Shown here: positions 24,883 to 37,289 of the stretch, piece by piece
Position numbering within the stretch: position 1 is the first letter of the stretch
Layout: the number at the start of each line of letters is the position of its first letter
From: Mallotus nudiflorus
Taxonomy: Eukaryota; Streptophyta; Magnoliopsida; Malpighiales; Euphorbiaceae
Length of the DNA stretch: 64,000 nt
NCBI GenBank assembly: GCA_947683625.1
Contig: CANTUR010000071.1
Coordinates: 850,724-914,723, forward strand
Direction: 5' to 3'
Made by a program: the position numbers and the translations under genes
The notes under the pieces: model-generated
What the model was told of the DNA's origin: nothing
What the model saw: only the letters and a program-made list of their open reading frames with translations
Databases searched by the model: none

Positions 24883-25295
24883 GTCTGACCCCCCTCAATT
24901 ATTATTTTTTCAGGAGATCCTATATCGTCAGACCTTAGTAGTAGAGTTCTTCATTGGTGTTCTTTCGTCCCGGCTATTTTATATAAATGTATATTTTGAA
25001 CTCTGATTTGTATTCTAAAAACTGCAGTAGTAGTGTTATTGTATAAGAAGAGTATTATTTTGTTTGATACTTTATACTCTAAGAATTGTATTTTAATACT
25101 GTATGAATATATATTTATTTATGAAAAGATATTGAGTATCCATTTTATATATTGATTTGAAAAATTTCAATTCTGTCGTCTTTTTTTTATTTATTTATTG
25201 CATGATTTTATTTTTCTAAGGTTTGCTACGGTTCCGGATTCGAAAGAATTCTTATTCCCTAGCGTCGGTCATGACTCCTAGTTTGGATCATGATA

Positions 25296-27230
25296 TAAAT
25301 TGATTAAGTTGATTTAAAAAAAGAAATAATAAATACATATATGTATATATTTACAAAGATTTTTCTAGAATTTGATTATGTGGCAAAGGAAGAAAAAAAT
25401 AAAAATAAAATAGAAATAAATAAATATGTGATAAGAAATAGAAGGTGCTAGAATTGGACTAGGTGGCGGTCATCAAATAAAAAAAAAAAGAAAACTTACG
25501 CATAGAAAAGAAGTGGGAAGAAAGAGGGAAAAAAAAGAAGAAGGAGAGGAGTCTGAAGTTCGAATAAGGTATGAACAGTAATATTATTTAATCTATATCT
25601 TGAGTTTTGTAATTCCAAATTAGTTATCTTTTACTCTTAAAAAAAATTTGAGATGTTTACTACAAAACTTACAAAATAGAAATCTAATTTTGCTGTTTTG
25701 ATGGTTATTTTTTGTTGAACATTTTATTGCTCAATTTCCATCACTGGTTTGAGTATGTTAGATTATTTATTTGGATTCTTCTTTTATATACCTCCAATTG
25801 AAACAAAATCAATTTTAAATTACTTTAGACACATAGATCTAAAAATCTGGAAAGTTTCATTTTAAGATTCATTGTATATAATTTTTAACTTTAGCCTATT
25901 AAATCTGTTATAATTGGTAGTCTTAAATGCTTAAGTAATTTAATGATGTTATAATGTTAGCTGAGGTTCTATTATAATTAAGTGAGTAAATTATAATCTA
26001 TTTCAGCTAAACAAATTGGAAAAGAGGCTATCACACAAGAAAATTCAAGCAAAAGCAAGGAAAAATAATGATAAGTGAATAATTTAATGTTCTATGTGAA
26101 TATAACACTTAAAATAAATAATTATAAATTTATTTATTAAGCTGATTAGATAAGAGAAATATATGTATTCTAATTGATAGATGCTAATTTTTTATTATTG
26201 TGTTGATGATTGATGGTACTTGATATCATATTTTACATATTAATGAGATTTTACATATGAATAATGGTTGCTAAATTCAGGTGTCCTATTTGGGTGAGAA
26301 CATAATACTTGTTGAAGCAATATTTGGAGTTTTATAACTTCCAATGAGGTGTCGTTTATTCTTATAAAAACTTTGAGATGTTATCTACAAAATTGATAGA
26401 AATAAAGGAAACTTAATTTTTCTGTTTTGATGGCAATTTTTGTCAATATTTTATGTAGTTTAGTCTTTGATGATAGATTGACCATGGTGAAATTTTTTTA
26501 TGTTTCTCCCTCTATATATATTTAATTGATGTGAAATTAGTTGTAAATTAATCTAGATTTATAATACTATTGATATAGTGAATATGGTTTTGATATTCAT
26601 AACATGGAATTTTTGAATTTGCACTGTTAATTCTGTCATGTTGAAATATGGTATATTTCGGTATATTATTATTTTCTTATATATTATGGGGGAGATATTA
26701 ATTGGCTTTATAAAGTGATATGTGATGTATTTAATTGATGATGAGTTAAATAAAGTGTTATGACAGTGTGGTGAACTCTTGATATATATGTAAATATAAA
26801 AAATATGAATGAATGAATATAAGGACACAATGCTACTTGTGAATGAGGCAGGGTTGTATGGGATATGAAATCCCCTTTATATACCATAAAACAGTTAATA
26901 AAAAATATATAGTTTGCAAAAGATTATGGCAGAGCTGTGTGCCTATGGGAATCCATGAATAAAAAAAATTAAATTACACATAATTCATAAGTACATTATT
27001 GTCCAGTAGAAAATTCTATGCTATTATGATTTTGTACATACTATAAGTTCATTTTTGTCAAAAAAAAAATACTATGATTATGGCAATGCTATGTGCGTTA
27101 TGAAATATTTTTGATAAGCCGTATAAAAACTTAAGAAGTATTACTACGTACATACCATAAATTATAGTTAAACATTGAATGGATTGATAATACTACATGT
27201 TTGAATGTGTTATTTTTCGTAAAATATTAT
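25296..27230. other. AT-rich DNA between two chromovirus insertions
   Basis: No gene was seen. Positions ~25595-25760 and ~26315-26490 share a diverged duplicated segment (AGTTTTGTAATTCCAAAT-like, TTTGAGATGTT, TTTTGCTGTTTTGATGG). Positions 25445-25560 are purine-rich. Confidence 0.45.
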
Positions 27231-27235
27231 GTTAT
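27231..27235. repeat. target-site duplication gttat, left copy
   Basis: GTTAT immediately before the outer LTR terminus TGTCATGACCC. It matches GTTAT at 36872-36876. Confidence 0.8.
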
Positions 27236-27969
27236 TGTCATGACCCTAAAACAGGGGGCCATGAACGGTGCTAGGGAACGGAAATTCTTTCAAATTTAGA
27301 ACCCGTAGCAAGCCCTAAAATAAAAGCATGCAATAAAATAAAATAAATAAAATATTATGCAACGAAAATTAAATCTCGAATAATAAAATAATTTTTGAAC
27401 TTCCTCTAATAACATAAGTCACATCTCATATATTATAAATAGAAATCTTTAAATACAAATTTTGAGAGTAACACTCTAAATTTAAAATCTCATACAAGTA
27501 TAATTACAAATACAACCCACAATAGATTTAAATACAACCACTACTACAGTATTTAGAGTACAAAATAAAACTCAAGTAAGTGATTTACATAATAAAGCCA
27601 GAACGAAAGAAATCTGGCATACAAGTATACTGCTGAGGTCTGATGATGAAGACTCTCCTATAAAAATATCAACGGAAGAGAGTTAAACCTCATTGAGTGA
27701 ATTATTATAATATATATATATATACACATGCATAACTAAATTTTAAACGCAGACACTTAATAATACATATAATAAATATATATATAGACAAATACACACA
27801 GATGCAAAGAAAATCATTTTAATACTAAAAATCATCAATTTATGAAGGATCAAATATAACCCTATATTTTCGCAACCTCAAATATCAATAGAAAGTGCTC
27901 TAGCCATATAGGCTCACTTAATTCCAAGTAAATTCACTTAATCGATATGGATAGTAAACTGGCCCCAAG
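27236..27969 (-). repeat. partial LTR of the outer chromovirus, broken by an insertion
   Basis: It begins TGTCATGACCC like the complete LTR and aligns with its first ~710 bp (CGGTGCTAGGGAAC, ACCCGTAGCAAGCC). It stops at GGCCCCAAG, where the second LTR starts. The sequence that should follow is missing. Confidence 0.8.
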
Positions 27970-30900
27970 TGTCATGACCCAAAACAGAGGCCATGACTGG
28001 CGCTAGGGAACAAGAATTCTTTTGAATCCGGAACCCGTAGCAAGCCTTAAAATAAAATAAATCATGCAATAATAATAATAACTTAAATAAAATATTTTGT
28101 AGCGAAAATTAAAATCACAAATAAGATAAGTAAATATACAACAATGGATTTAAATCCTCATCTCATATATTAATAATCTCTTAATACAAATTCCAGTTCA
28201 AATCTTTAAAATACACAACTCACACAAATATAATACATAACCTTTTAACAATTTTATAACTACCGCAGTGTCTAGATCATAAAATAAAACTCAGATAAGC
28301 AGTTTACATAGTGAAGCCGGGGCAGAAGAAATCCGGCGTATGGGTCTGCTACTGAGGTCTGAAGATGATGACTCTCCTGAAAAATGGTCAACGGAGGGGA
28401 GTCAGACCTCATTGAGTGAATTGTTATAATATATATACATGCATAACTAAATGGCAATGCACATAGTCAATAGTATATATAATAAGTACATATACAAACA
28501 AATACACACATATGCAGGAAAATCATTTTATATATTTTCTGAAAATCACTGTTTATGAAGGATCAAATAGAACCCTAACAAATCGCAACCTCAAACTGTG
28601 TTAAACAACACTCTAGCCATACAAGCTCAGTTATTCCAAATATATTCACTTGTTCCATTTGGACAGTAGACTAGCCCCGAGACACTAAGTCAACCGAGCT
28701 CCAGCAGTCTGACTGTCAGTGTGATTGGCCTCGAGACACTTAGTCAATCGAGCTCCAGCAATCACACTCCCAAATCATTTCTCACACATTAAATAATCAA
28801 ATCCAATCAATATCCACTAATAGGTTAGTGATATAGCCTAAATGCTATCAGCGTACCGGTACGTACTTGGTCCTAGTGCTGCCCACTAGGTAGCACGTTC
28901 TATTGATATCCTTCATTTATTATATAAAACATACATTCAAAAATAAATGATGCGTATAATTGAATAAAATCTCAACATAAACCATATATATACTAGAAAT
29001 ATGCCAAAAATAAACCAGGTATGTTCCGAGTATATATACGTCAAATAAATCCAATTAAATTACAAAATAAACTGGAAATATATTAAAAAATATTTTAAAC
29101 ATAATTCATTAATAAAACATGCATATAGTTTAAAATATAGCGAAAATAAACCAAAAATAAACTTAAAGACTAATTAAATCATTTATGCATGTTTATCAAA
29201 ATAAACCATATGTTTCTAAAATATGCACCTTAAAATACATATATATATATAAAATAACAACTCACTATTTATTGCGCTCCTCGAGAAGGGTTTGACGGGT
29301 CTGGTCCACTAGGCCTCGGTCTCAGTGCAACTAAACAAATAAATGATAGCAGAAAATCAGAATAAATCTAACAGAAGTTCTAAAGACTCGATCTAGAATA
29401 CTAGATACAGAATTAGAATCAGAATTCGACTGGACATCACGTTTTACGAGAATTCTATCAAAAATCCGATAGAACCTCCCCTGTAAAACGGACTTCTCTC
29501 TACTCAAAGAGTAGAGCCGGTCCTGCAAAGAAACACACTTCAAAAATAGACACAGAATTCACAATCACAATCCTTCGGTCAGACTCCAAACTACAATTCA
29601 CCGATCGAGGTCCACAATTCACGGAATATTTACAAAATACCAAAAATGCCCTTATATAATAAAAATAAATTTTATAAATCCAAATTACTTAATTAACCCT
29701 AAAACATGTTAAAAACCGATAAAAACTCATTTATTTAGAAAAATCGTATATTATATATATAATTGAAAAAAATTTACAAAAAATAGTTTTAATTAGTTAA
29801 AAATACTAAATAATTTGTAGAAATCATTTTTATACCCTAAATAACTATTAAAACCAATTTAATTACATTTTTAGCCAATTTAGTATCAAATTACCAAAAT
29901 ACACCTATATATAAAAATTCACTAAAATTAATAAAAAATTGGCTAAAAAATAGTATAATTACTCAAAATTAATTTTATAAACATATAATTCAATAATATC
30001 AATAAATATACTCAATTAACTAATTAATTTCAATTAAACACACAATTAACCCTATTTTTCAAAATTACATAAACTTAATAAATTCCAAAATAAATACATA
30101 AAATTCACAAAAATTACAAATAAATTTATAAAATTTATTTCAACACCTATAATTACCATAAAACACAATTTCATAATTTAATTAATTAATTTTTGAAAAT
30201 TAAAAAATAATGATCAAATAATAAAAAATACCCAAAAATCAAAATAAATTCCAAAAATTCTACAAAAATTACAGAATGTAGATTGGGCTTCTAGGATCAA
30301 ATTTTGTGAAGGGAGTTTTCATTAATCAATCAAATTGAAGCTCAATAAAATTTGAGACCTTAAATGACTGAAATGAAGAAATTGAAGCCTAAGCAAATCT
30401 AGACCATTTTAAGTGAAACAAAGCTTGGAATCACACTCACTGGAGCTCAAGGAGAAGATAGAGACCAGTGGAATTGAATTTAGTGGCCAGAAACGGCTTG
30501 ATCGGAGCTTGATGAATTTTCGGCTTCTTTGAGAAAAATCGGTCAAAACTAGCCCGAAAAGGGTGATTCAGGCATCGGGAATGGTTGGCAAGGGAGGAGG
30601 AAGGCTGAGGGGCACAGTGATGGCAAGAAACAGAGGTCACAATGGCCAGAAATGGTGGAAAACCGATCAGGAGGGAAGAAGATGAAGATAGTGGCAAAAC
30701 TGTAAATAAAGCAAACTTCTGATTTTTGATAAATAATAATGTATATATGTATATATATATATCCACACTTATATTATAATAATATATATATTCCCACACA
30801 TAAATAATTCTCACCACATAAATATTTTATTATATATAATAATTTATACACTTAAAATTAATTAATTAATATTAAAACTAAATAATAAAAATTAAGGTAA

Positions 30901-31210
30901 TTAATTAAATCCTAATTAATTTTAAACAAATACACATATATACAATTTATTTTAGCACTTTAACAATTATATATGAGTTCATGCAAGTTCATAAAACTAG
31001 TCAAAATAATTAGTATTAAATTATTTACGTATCAATTTTCCTGAAAATATAATTCTTGGGAAAATTTTACGTAAAGTACTTAAAATAATTTAAAATAATT
31101 AAAATAAGCTTTAAACAGATAATAAAAAAATATCATAAATATATACAAAAATTATTAACACTGCATATCCCGATATAGTATAAAAATATTTAAAAACTCG
31201 AGATATTACA
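27970..31210 (-). repeat. complete 3' LTR of the inner chromovirus, 3241 bp
   Basis: Read on the minus strand it runs from TGTAATATCTCGAG at 31210 to GGGTCATGACA at 27970, with TG...CA ends next to the polypurine tract. It contains a TA-rich tract near 30735-30765 followed (in element sense) by a GC-rich block at 30437-30720, then long AT-rich sequence. The open frame at 30437-30817 is not a known protein. Confidence 0.88.
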
Positions 31211-31211
31211 G

Positions 31212-31223
31212 TCTTCCACCCTT
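31212..31223 (-). other. polypurine tract of the chromovirus
   Basis: The minus strand reads AAGGGTGGAAGA, directly before the LTR start TGTAATATC. This is the expected plus-strand primer site. Confidence 0.75.
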
Positions 31224-31264
31224 ACAAGAATTCGTCCCCAAATTTCAGAAAGAAAATTACAAGA

Positions 31265-34200
31265 TCAAGAGGGGAAGAGATACGGATAAGAAACTCGCAT
31301 CTCAGCTTCAGTCTCCCACATATGCTCCTCAACTCTGCTGCTACACCATAGAACCTTGACCATTGGAATCTGCTTCGAACGCAACTGTCGAACTTGATAA
31401 TCAATAATCGCCATAGGTTCTTCCACAAATGTCAAATCTTCGCTTACTTTTACACTATCAGGCTGCAACACATGTGAAGGGTCTGAGATATACTTCCTCA
31501 GCATCGAGATATGAAACTCCGGATGCACCTGTGACATACTCGGGGGCAAAGCCAACCGATATGCAACAGTGCCAGCTCTCTCTAGAATCTCAAACGGTCT
31601 GATATATCTTAATGCTAACTTACCCTTCCTACCAAATCTCATCACACCCTTCATTGGAGACACCTTCAGGAAAATAAAATCTCTGACCTGAAATTCCACA
31701 TCTCTACACCTAGGATCCGCATAGCTCTTCTGCCTGCTAACTACGATCTCTAATCTGCTTAATCACGGTGACTTTCTCTGCAGCATCCTGAACCATCTCA
31801 GGTCCATTCAAAGCTCTCTCCCCAATCTCATCCCAACTCAGAGGGGATTTACACTTCCTTCCATACAACGCCTCATACGGTGCCATGCCAATACTGCTAT
31901 GGTAGTTGTTATTATATACAAACTCTACAAGAGGCAAATGATCATCCCAGCTACCTCCCAAATCCAGGACACACATCCTCAACATATCTTCCAGTGTTTG
32001 GATCATCCTCTCAGACTGACCATCTATCTGAGGATGAAAAGCAGTACTGAAATCCAACCTAGTGCCTATCACTTCCTGCAACTTCTGTTAAAAATGAGAA
32101 GTAAACATTGAACCTCTATTTGACACTGACACAATGGACACAGGTACTCCATGGAGGCATACAATATACTTTACATATAGCTTCGCCAATCTAGCTACAT
32201 AATAGGTGGCTTTCACAGGCAAGAAATGTGCAGACTTGGTCAACCTGTCTACAATCACCTAGATGGAATCATATCCATCCTTAGAACGAGGTAAACCTAC
32301 TATAAAATCCTTAGCTATCCTTTCCCACTTCCACTCGGGAATAGGAATAGGCTGAAGCTTCCTAGAAGGCTTCTGCTGTTTAGTTTTCACTTGCTACATG
32401 TCAGGCACTTAGCAACATAATCAGTGACATCCTTCTTCAGTCCATCCCACCAGTATAAATCTCTGATACTGTGGTACATCTTAGTGACACCCGGATGTAC
32501 GCTATAAGCTGTAGAATGTGCTTCCTCTAGGATCTCTTCTCTCAAATCATCCACATCAGGAACACATAATTTACCATTAATCCACAACACACCATCATCA
32601 TCAAATGTGAAATTAGTGAACTTCTTTATTCAAACATTCTCTATAAGCTTTTCTAGAATAGGATCTCGGCTTTGAGCTGCCTTAATCCTATCCCTCAGTA
32701 CAGATTGCACCTTAAATTGAGCTAGTAATCCACCTGACCTACTAATATTCATCATCAGACCTTGAACCACTAACAGATGCAACTCCTGGATCAACAGTCT
32801 CCTCTCAATACTGATGTGAGCAAGATTGCCTGAGGACTTTCTACTTAAGGCATCTGCTACAACATTAGCCTTGCCCGGATGATATAAAATCTCACAGTCA
32901 TAATCCTTCAACAATTCCAACCATCTCCTCTGCCTTAAATTCAGATCTCTCTACTGGAAAATGTACTTAAGGCTCTTGTGATCAGTAAAAATCTCACAAG
33001 TCACCCCGTACAGATAATGTCTCCAAATCTTCAAAGCAAAGATCACTACAGCCATTTTAAGGTCATGTGTAGGATAGTTTTGCTCATGCTTCTTCAACTG
33101 CCTCGAAGCATAGGCTATCACCCTACCATTCTGCATCAACACACAACCAAGGCCAACTCTAGAGGCATCACAATAAATTGTGAACTTGTCCACACTATTA
33201 GGCAAAGCTAGCACTGGGGTTGTGGTCAATTTCTCCTTCAATAACTGAAAAATATTCTCACAAGCTTCAGACCACTCAAATCTAACATTCTTCTGAGTCA
33301 AGCGAGTCATAGGGGCTGTAATTCTGGAAAAATCCTGTATAAATCGCCTATAATACCCAGTTAAACCTAGAAAACTCTGAATCTCAGTAACAGAAGTCGG
33401 TCTAAGCCACTCAGACACTGCCTCAATCTTCTGTGGATCAACCTGGATACCGTCTTTAAACACCACGTGTCTAAGAAAAGAAACACTCTCCATTCAAAAA
33501 TCACACTTCATGAATTTAACATAAAGCTGATGATCTCTCAATGTTTGCAATACAGTCCTCAAATGATATACATGTTCCTCCATACTCCTCAAATAAACCA
33601 GTATATCATTAATGAAGACTACCGATCCACATACGGTCTGAATACCCTATTCATCAAGTCCATAAAAGCTGCCGGTGCATTAGTCAAGCCAAAAGACATC
33701 ACCAAAAACTTATAATGGCCATATCGAGTGCAGAATGCCGTTTTAGGAACATTGGCTTCACTAATCCGCAGCTGATGATAATCCGACCTCAAATCAATCT
33801 TGAAAAAGAACTGTGCACCCTGTAGTTGATTAAATAAGTCATCTATCCTCGGGAGAGGATACTTGTTCTTCACTGTCACCTTATTAAGCTCTTTGTAGTC
33901 AATGGACAGTCTCAGGGTACCATCCTTCTTCTTCACAAACAGGACTGGTGCATCCCAAGGAGAAACACTGGGTCTGATGAAACCCTTATCCAATAACTCT
34001 TGCAACTGCTCCTTCAACTCTTTTAACTCTACAAGAGCCATTCTGTATGGTGGCATAAATATAGGAGTAGTACCTGGAATCACATCTATATAGAACTCAG
34101 TCTCTCTGTGAGGTGGTAAACCTGGCTACTCCTCAAGAAAAACATCAGGAAACTCACAAGCAATAGGAACATCTGTGAGTGAAAACTTCTCCACTGAAGT

Positions 34201-35903
34201 ATCCTTGACTAATGTCAAATATCCCTGACAAACTTCCTAGCCGTAATAGCAGAAATAAGATTCTGAGGTGCTGAACTCCTATCACCAACAAACTTAAATT
34301 CTTCTTCATCAGGAATTCTGAAAGTCACCTCTTTATTTCGATAATCCACCAAGACATAGTGCTGAGATAACCAATACATACCCAGAATAACATCAAATTC
34401 CATCACATCCAACAGAATCAAATCAGCGGGTAATTCTCTATCTCCCACGAGAAAGAACAATATCAGCATCCAAAGAATTGCTCAGAGGAGTGGCAACAGA
34501 CAAAGGAAAAGACATCCTTGAAGCTTGCCAATAAGACTTGAAAGTAAAAATGGGAGAAACAAACGAATGTGTGGCACCCGGATCAAACAGAACCCATGCA
34601 TCCAGGTAACAAACAGAAATAATACATGCCATGACTGCATTAGATGCCTGAGCATCCTGCTGAGTGAGATGGAAAACTTTGGCCTGTCCTCGACCTTCTT
34701 GTTGACTAGTAGAAGCCTGAGCAACACCTCTGGTACGTCTACCATGACCCTGCTGCGGAATAAGCTGAGTGGAACTCTGATGCTGGGCTAGAGGCAACTG
34801 AAATGGCACGGGTGCAGCACTGACAATCAATTATTGTGGAAATCATGGATTTTGTGGCTGCTGATACCCAGAGTAAGGACACGATTTGGCATAATGTCCT
34901 GTCTGCCCATATCTGAAGCATGTCAGTGGTGTCAGGTAACACGATCCCTGATGGACTCTACCGCAGGTTTGGCAAACACTGGCAACTGATCCGGAACTAC
35001 GACCATTGCTGCTGCTCGAAGCACCTGACCCAAATCTGAATGATCTACACTGACCTCCACGGCCATGTCTACTACTCTGATGCACTCGCTGCTGCTGCCT
35101 CTGACTTTACTGGGTCGGACCTCTCTGCTGACTACTCGAACCAATATGAGAACTCGAATATGAAGTAGCCTGCAATCCACTCGACTGAACACCCAGCTGG
35201 TAATAATCATTCATCACTCCTTGCCTAACTAGCCTCAGCTCAATCTCCTTGGCCAACTCTATCACAAACTCCAGAGTAAGGCCCGCTGTAGGTATACTAG
35301 CAAATGCTAAACTCAATCCAGTGATATAGGTAGTGACTACGAAATACGGGTCTCGCATCAGATCCTCAGCATATCTACCCAACCAGAGATGATAACTCAT
35401 GCGTAGTGGCTCTGGATAGAATCTCCTCATAAACCGCTCTCTGAACTGAGCCCAGGTCATCATCATCATATAAGGCTAGATCATCTGAATAAACCAGTTT
35501 AAGGCTGGTCCCTTAATAGAAAGCTCGACGATCATAATCCGCTGGTACTCGGTATGAGCAGTCCGAGTCCTAGTCTCGATCGCATGCAGAAAATCTAACA
35601 GATCGGAAGTCCCATCGAAAGCAATCCTGCCAACTCTGCATAGAATAGAGCTACCTCAGGGTCAAACATACCCTATTGATAGGCAGGCTGAACAACTAGA
35701 GGTACAGGATCCTCAAACTCAGGCTCTATAGGCTCCTTGTCCTGTATCTCTCTCTGCCTACGATGACCTGCCGCTCCTCAAGGTCTACCTCTACCATGAC
35801 CTCTGCGTCTAACAGGTGGCTCAGGAGGTAACACCTCATCCTGAAAGGACTCATCATCCTTGGCCTCAACGACCGGTGGAGCGACACGCGCTTGCCTCCT
35901 CAT
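31265..35903 (-). pseudogene. chromovirus gag-pol, broken by stops and frameshifts
   Basis: In element order: gag starts at the ATG at 35903 (MRRQARVAPPVVEAKDD). Core gag is at 35107-35469. A zinc knuckle follows near 34900-35000, where the second Cys of CFRCG is replaced by Tyr (CFRYGQTGHYAKSC). The protease has LFDPGATHSF. Reverse transcriptase is at 33619-34083, including KIDLRSDYHQLRI and MSFGLTNAPAAFM. RNase H is at 32951-33493. The integrase zinc finger is at 32387-32590 (H..H..CLTC) and the core at 31737-32081. The C-terminal chromodomain-like part is at 31265-31699 (VKVLWCSSRVEEHMWETE). The pieces are separated by in-frame stops and frameshifts, and the RT catalytic motif reads FIND rather than FIDD/YVDD. 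The protein cannot be functional. Domain order (integrase after RNase H) shows Ty3/gypsy. Confidence 0.93.
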
Positions 35904-36078
35904 TCTGAAATAAAAATATTCAGAAAAAATAGACAACAGAGGAATAACGCAGAAAACTAAAGCAAGGATTACTTATCAAGACATACTCGAACCTAATTCA
36001 GTATAGTAGTTCAACAGAAAACACAACTTTAAAAACTAGGGTCATAACTCATACAACTAAGTCGTGACACAAAACTCC

Positions 36079-36090
36079 GCTCTGATACCA
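36079..36090 (-). other. primer-binding site for initiator tRNA-Met
   Basis: The minus strand reads TGGTATCAGAGC, complementary to the 3' end of plant initiator tRNA-Met. It lies 4 nt inside the 5' LTR. This fixes the element's orientation as minus. Confidence 0.93.
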
Positions 36091-36094
36091 ACTT

Positions 36095-36871
36095 TATCAC
36101 GGCCCAAAACAGGGGCCATGACCGGTGCTAGGGAACGAAAACTCTTTCAAATCTGGAACTCGTAGCAAGCCTTAAAATAAAATAAAACATGCAATAATAA
36201 TAATAACTTAAATAAAATATTTTGCAGCGAAAATTAAAATCACAAATAAGATAAGTAAATATACAACAATGGATTTAAATCCTCATCTCATATATTAATA
36301 ATCTCTTAATACAAATTCCAGTTCAAATCTTTAAAATACACAACTCACACAAATATAATACATAACCTGTTAACAATTTTATAACTACTGCAGTGTCTAA
36401 ATCATATATATATATATATTAACATAACTTTATACTATAATATTTAATAAACTTTAATATATAATTCTACAGAAATACACACCACACAATTATTACACAT
36501 GCATAAATATATATAACACAATTAAAACACAATATATACACATAATAAAAGTATAATTTATACACAATTTAATTATTAACCCTAATATTAATCATGCATG
36601 CAAAAATAATGTATTATTCATAAAAATTTAGGTTAATAATATAATTCATGAAAATAATAATATTAAAATATAAATGCTCTGAAAAGGTTTAATAAAATAC
36701 TATTTCCCAAAATGATAATTTAACGACATGTAATTACGTAAAATATATTAATCAAATGTAAATAATAACGATAATTCACAAAATAGTAAAATAATCAAAT
36801 ATAATTTCAAAATTATTAACATTGTTTATCCTATTTTATATTAAAATAATTTAAAAACTCGGGTTATAACA
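36095..36871 (-). repeat. short chimeric 5' LTR, 777 bp
   Basis: Element-sense TGTTATAACCCGAG at 36871 runs to a mutated end near 36095. From ~36165 to 36405 it is nearly identical to 27970-28280. From ~36410 to 36871 it instead resembles the end of the solo LTR at 43400-43817 (TCACAAAATAGTAAAATAAT shared). The ~2.4 kb expected between these parts is absent, with a TA-rich junction at 36403-36420. Confidence 0.8.
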
Positions 36872-36876
36872 GTTAT
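36872..36876. repeat. target-site duplication gttat, right copy
   Basis: GTTAT directly after the LTR terminus ...TTATAACA. It matches 27231-27235. Confidence 0.8.
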
Positions 36877-37289
36877 TCATTTGCTAAGTTGTATGCTTAC
36901 TCATCTACATTATTTTTCAGGACTAGAAGAATTGTAGTCTATCTTGAAGAAACATTTGCATCAATAACATTGTGTCAGGTGGGTCAGCAGGAGATCACCT
37001 TTAATTTTATAGAATGTAACATACTTAGTACGTTTTCATATTTTGTATTGAGACCAGTATATTATATATAAATAACATAAGGAAAGATGTGAACTGTTTG
37101 ATGTTATGAGCCTTTGTGATATGTATTATGTGTTATTTATATAAATAGTCTTATATATATATTGACTCATGAACTAAAATTTGATTTTAATGGATATATT
37201 ATTTATTAGTCACATGCATACAATATATGTCTGACATCCTTAACAGGTGTCACAAGTAATATACAAATGTACGAAGAAAAAATTGAATA

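Larger units (their letters stand above)
19766..25295 (+). mobile_element. Ty3/gypsy chromovirus solo LTR, interrupted by a copia-like solo LTR
   Basis: The 3' end is firm. TTCCGGATTCGAAAGAATTC, then CCCTAGCGTCGGTCATGACT and ATCATGATA at 25295, match the other chromovirus LTRs in the window in reverse orientation (27970, 40368). So do the TGCTACCTAATGGGTAGCAC block near 22785 and the CTAGGCCCGCCAAGTCTG block near 22050. No internal region follows, so it is a solo LTR. The 5' border is less certain. TGTCACAGCTCAG at 19766 with flanks taaag (left) and taaat (right) is the best candidate. An alternative is truncation at the TA microsatellite near 20222-20250. Without the 1542 bp insert it would be about 4 kb. 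Confidence 0.65.
27236..36871 (-). mobile_element. composite Ty3/gypsy chromovirus (Tekay/Del-like), inactive
   Basis: The whole unit is flanked by the 5 bp duplication gttat. In plus coordinates it consists of an LTR fragment (27236-27969), a complete LTR (27970-31210), a polypurine tract (about 31212-31223), decayed gag-pol (31265-35903), a leader, a primer-binding site (36079-36090) and a short chimeric LTR (36095-36871). The right part of the last LTR resembles the solo LTR at 40368 and its left part is nearly identical to the LTR at 27970. The simplest reading is one element inserted into another's LTR, followed by a deletion between LTRs. The integrase-end chromodomain-like region points to the Tekay/Del lineage. 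Confidence 0.85.

Noticed and set aside
30437..30817. 126-codon minus-strand open frame as a gene
   Set aside because: It lies inside the chromovirus LTR in the GC-rich leader block. The equivalent frames in the other LTR copies are not conserved as protein.
27970..36871. Simple intact LTR retrotransposon with two equal LTRs
   Set aside because: The two LTRs are 3241 and 777 bp, their outer flanks do not match each other, and the duplication gttat pairs 36872 with 27231 instead.
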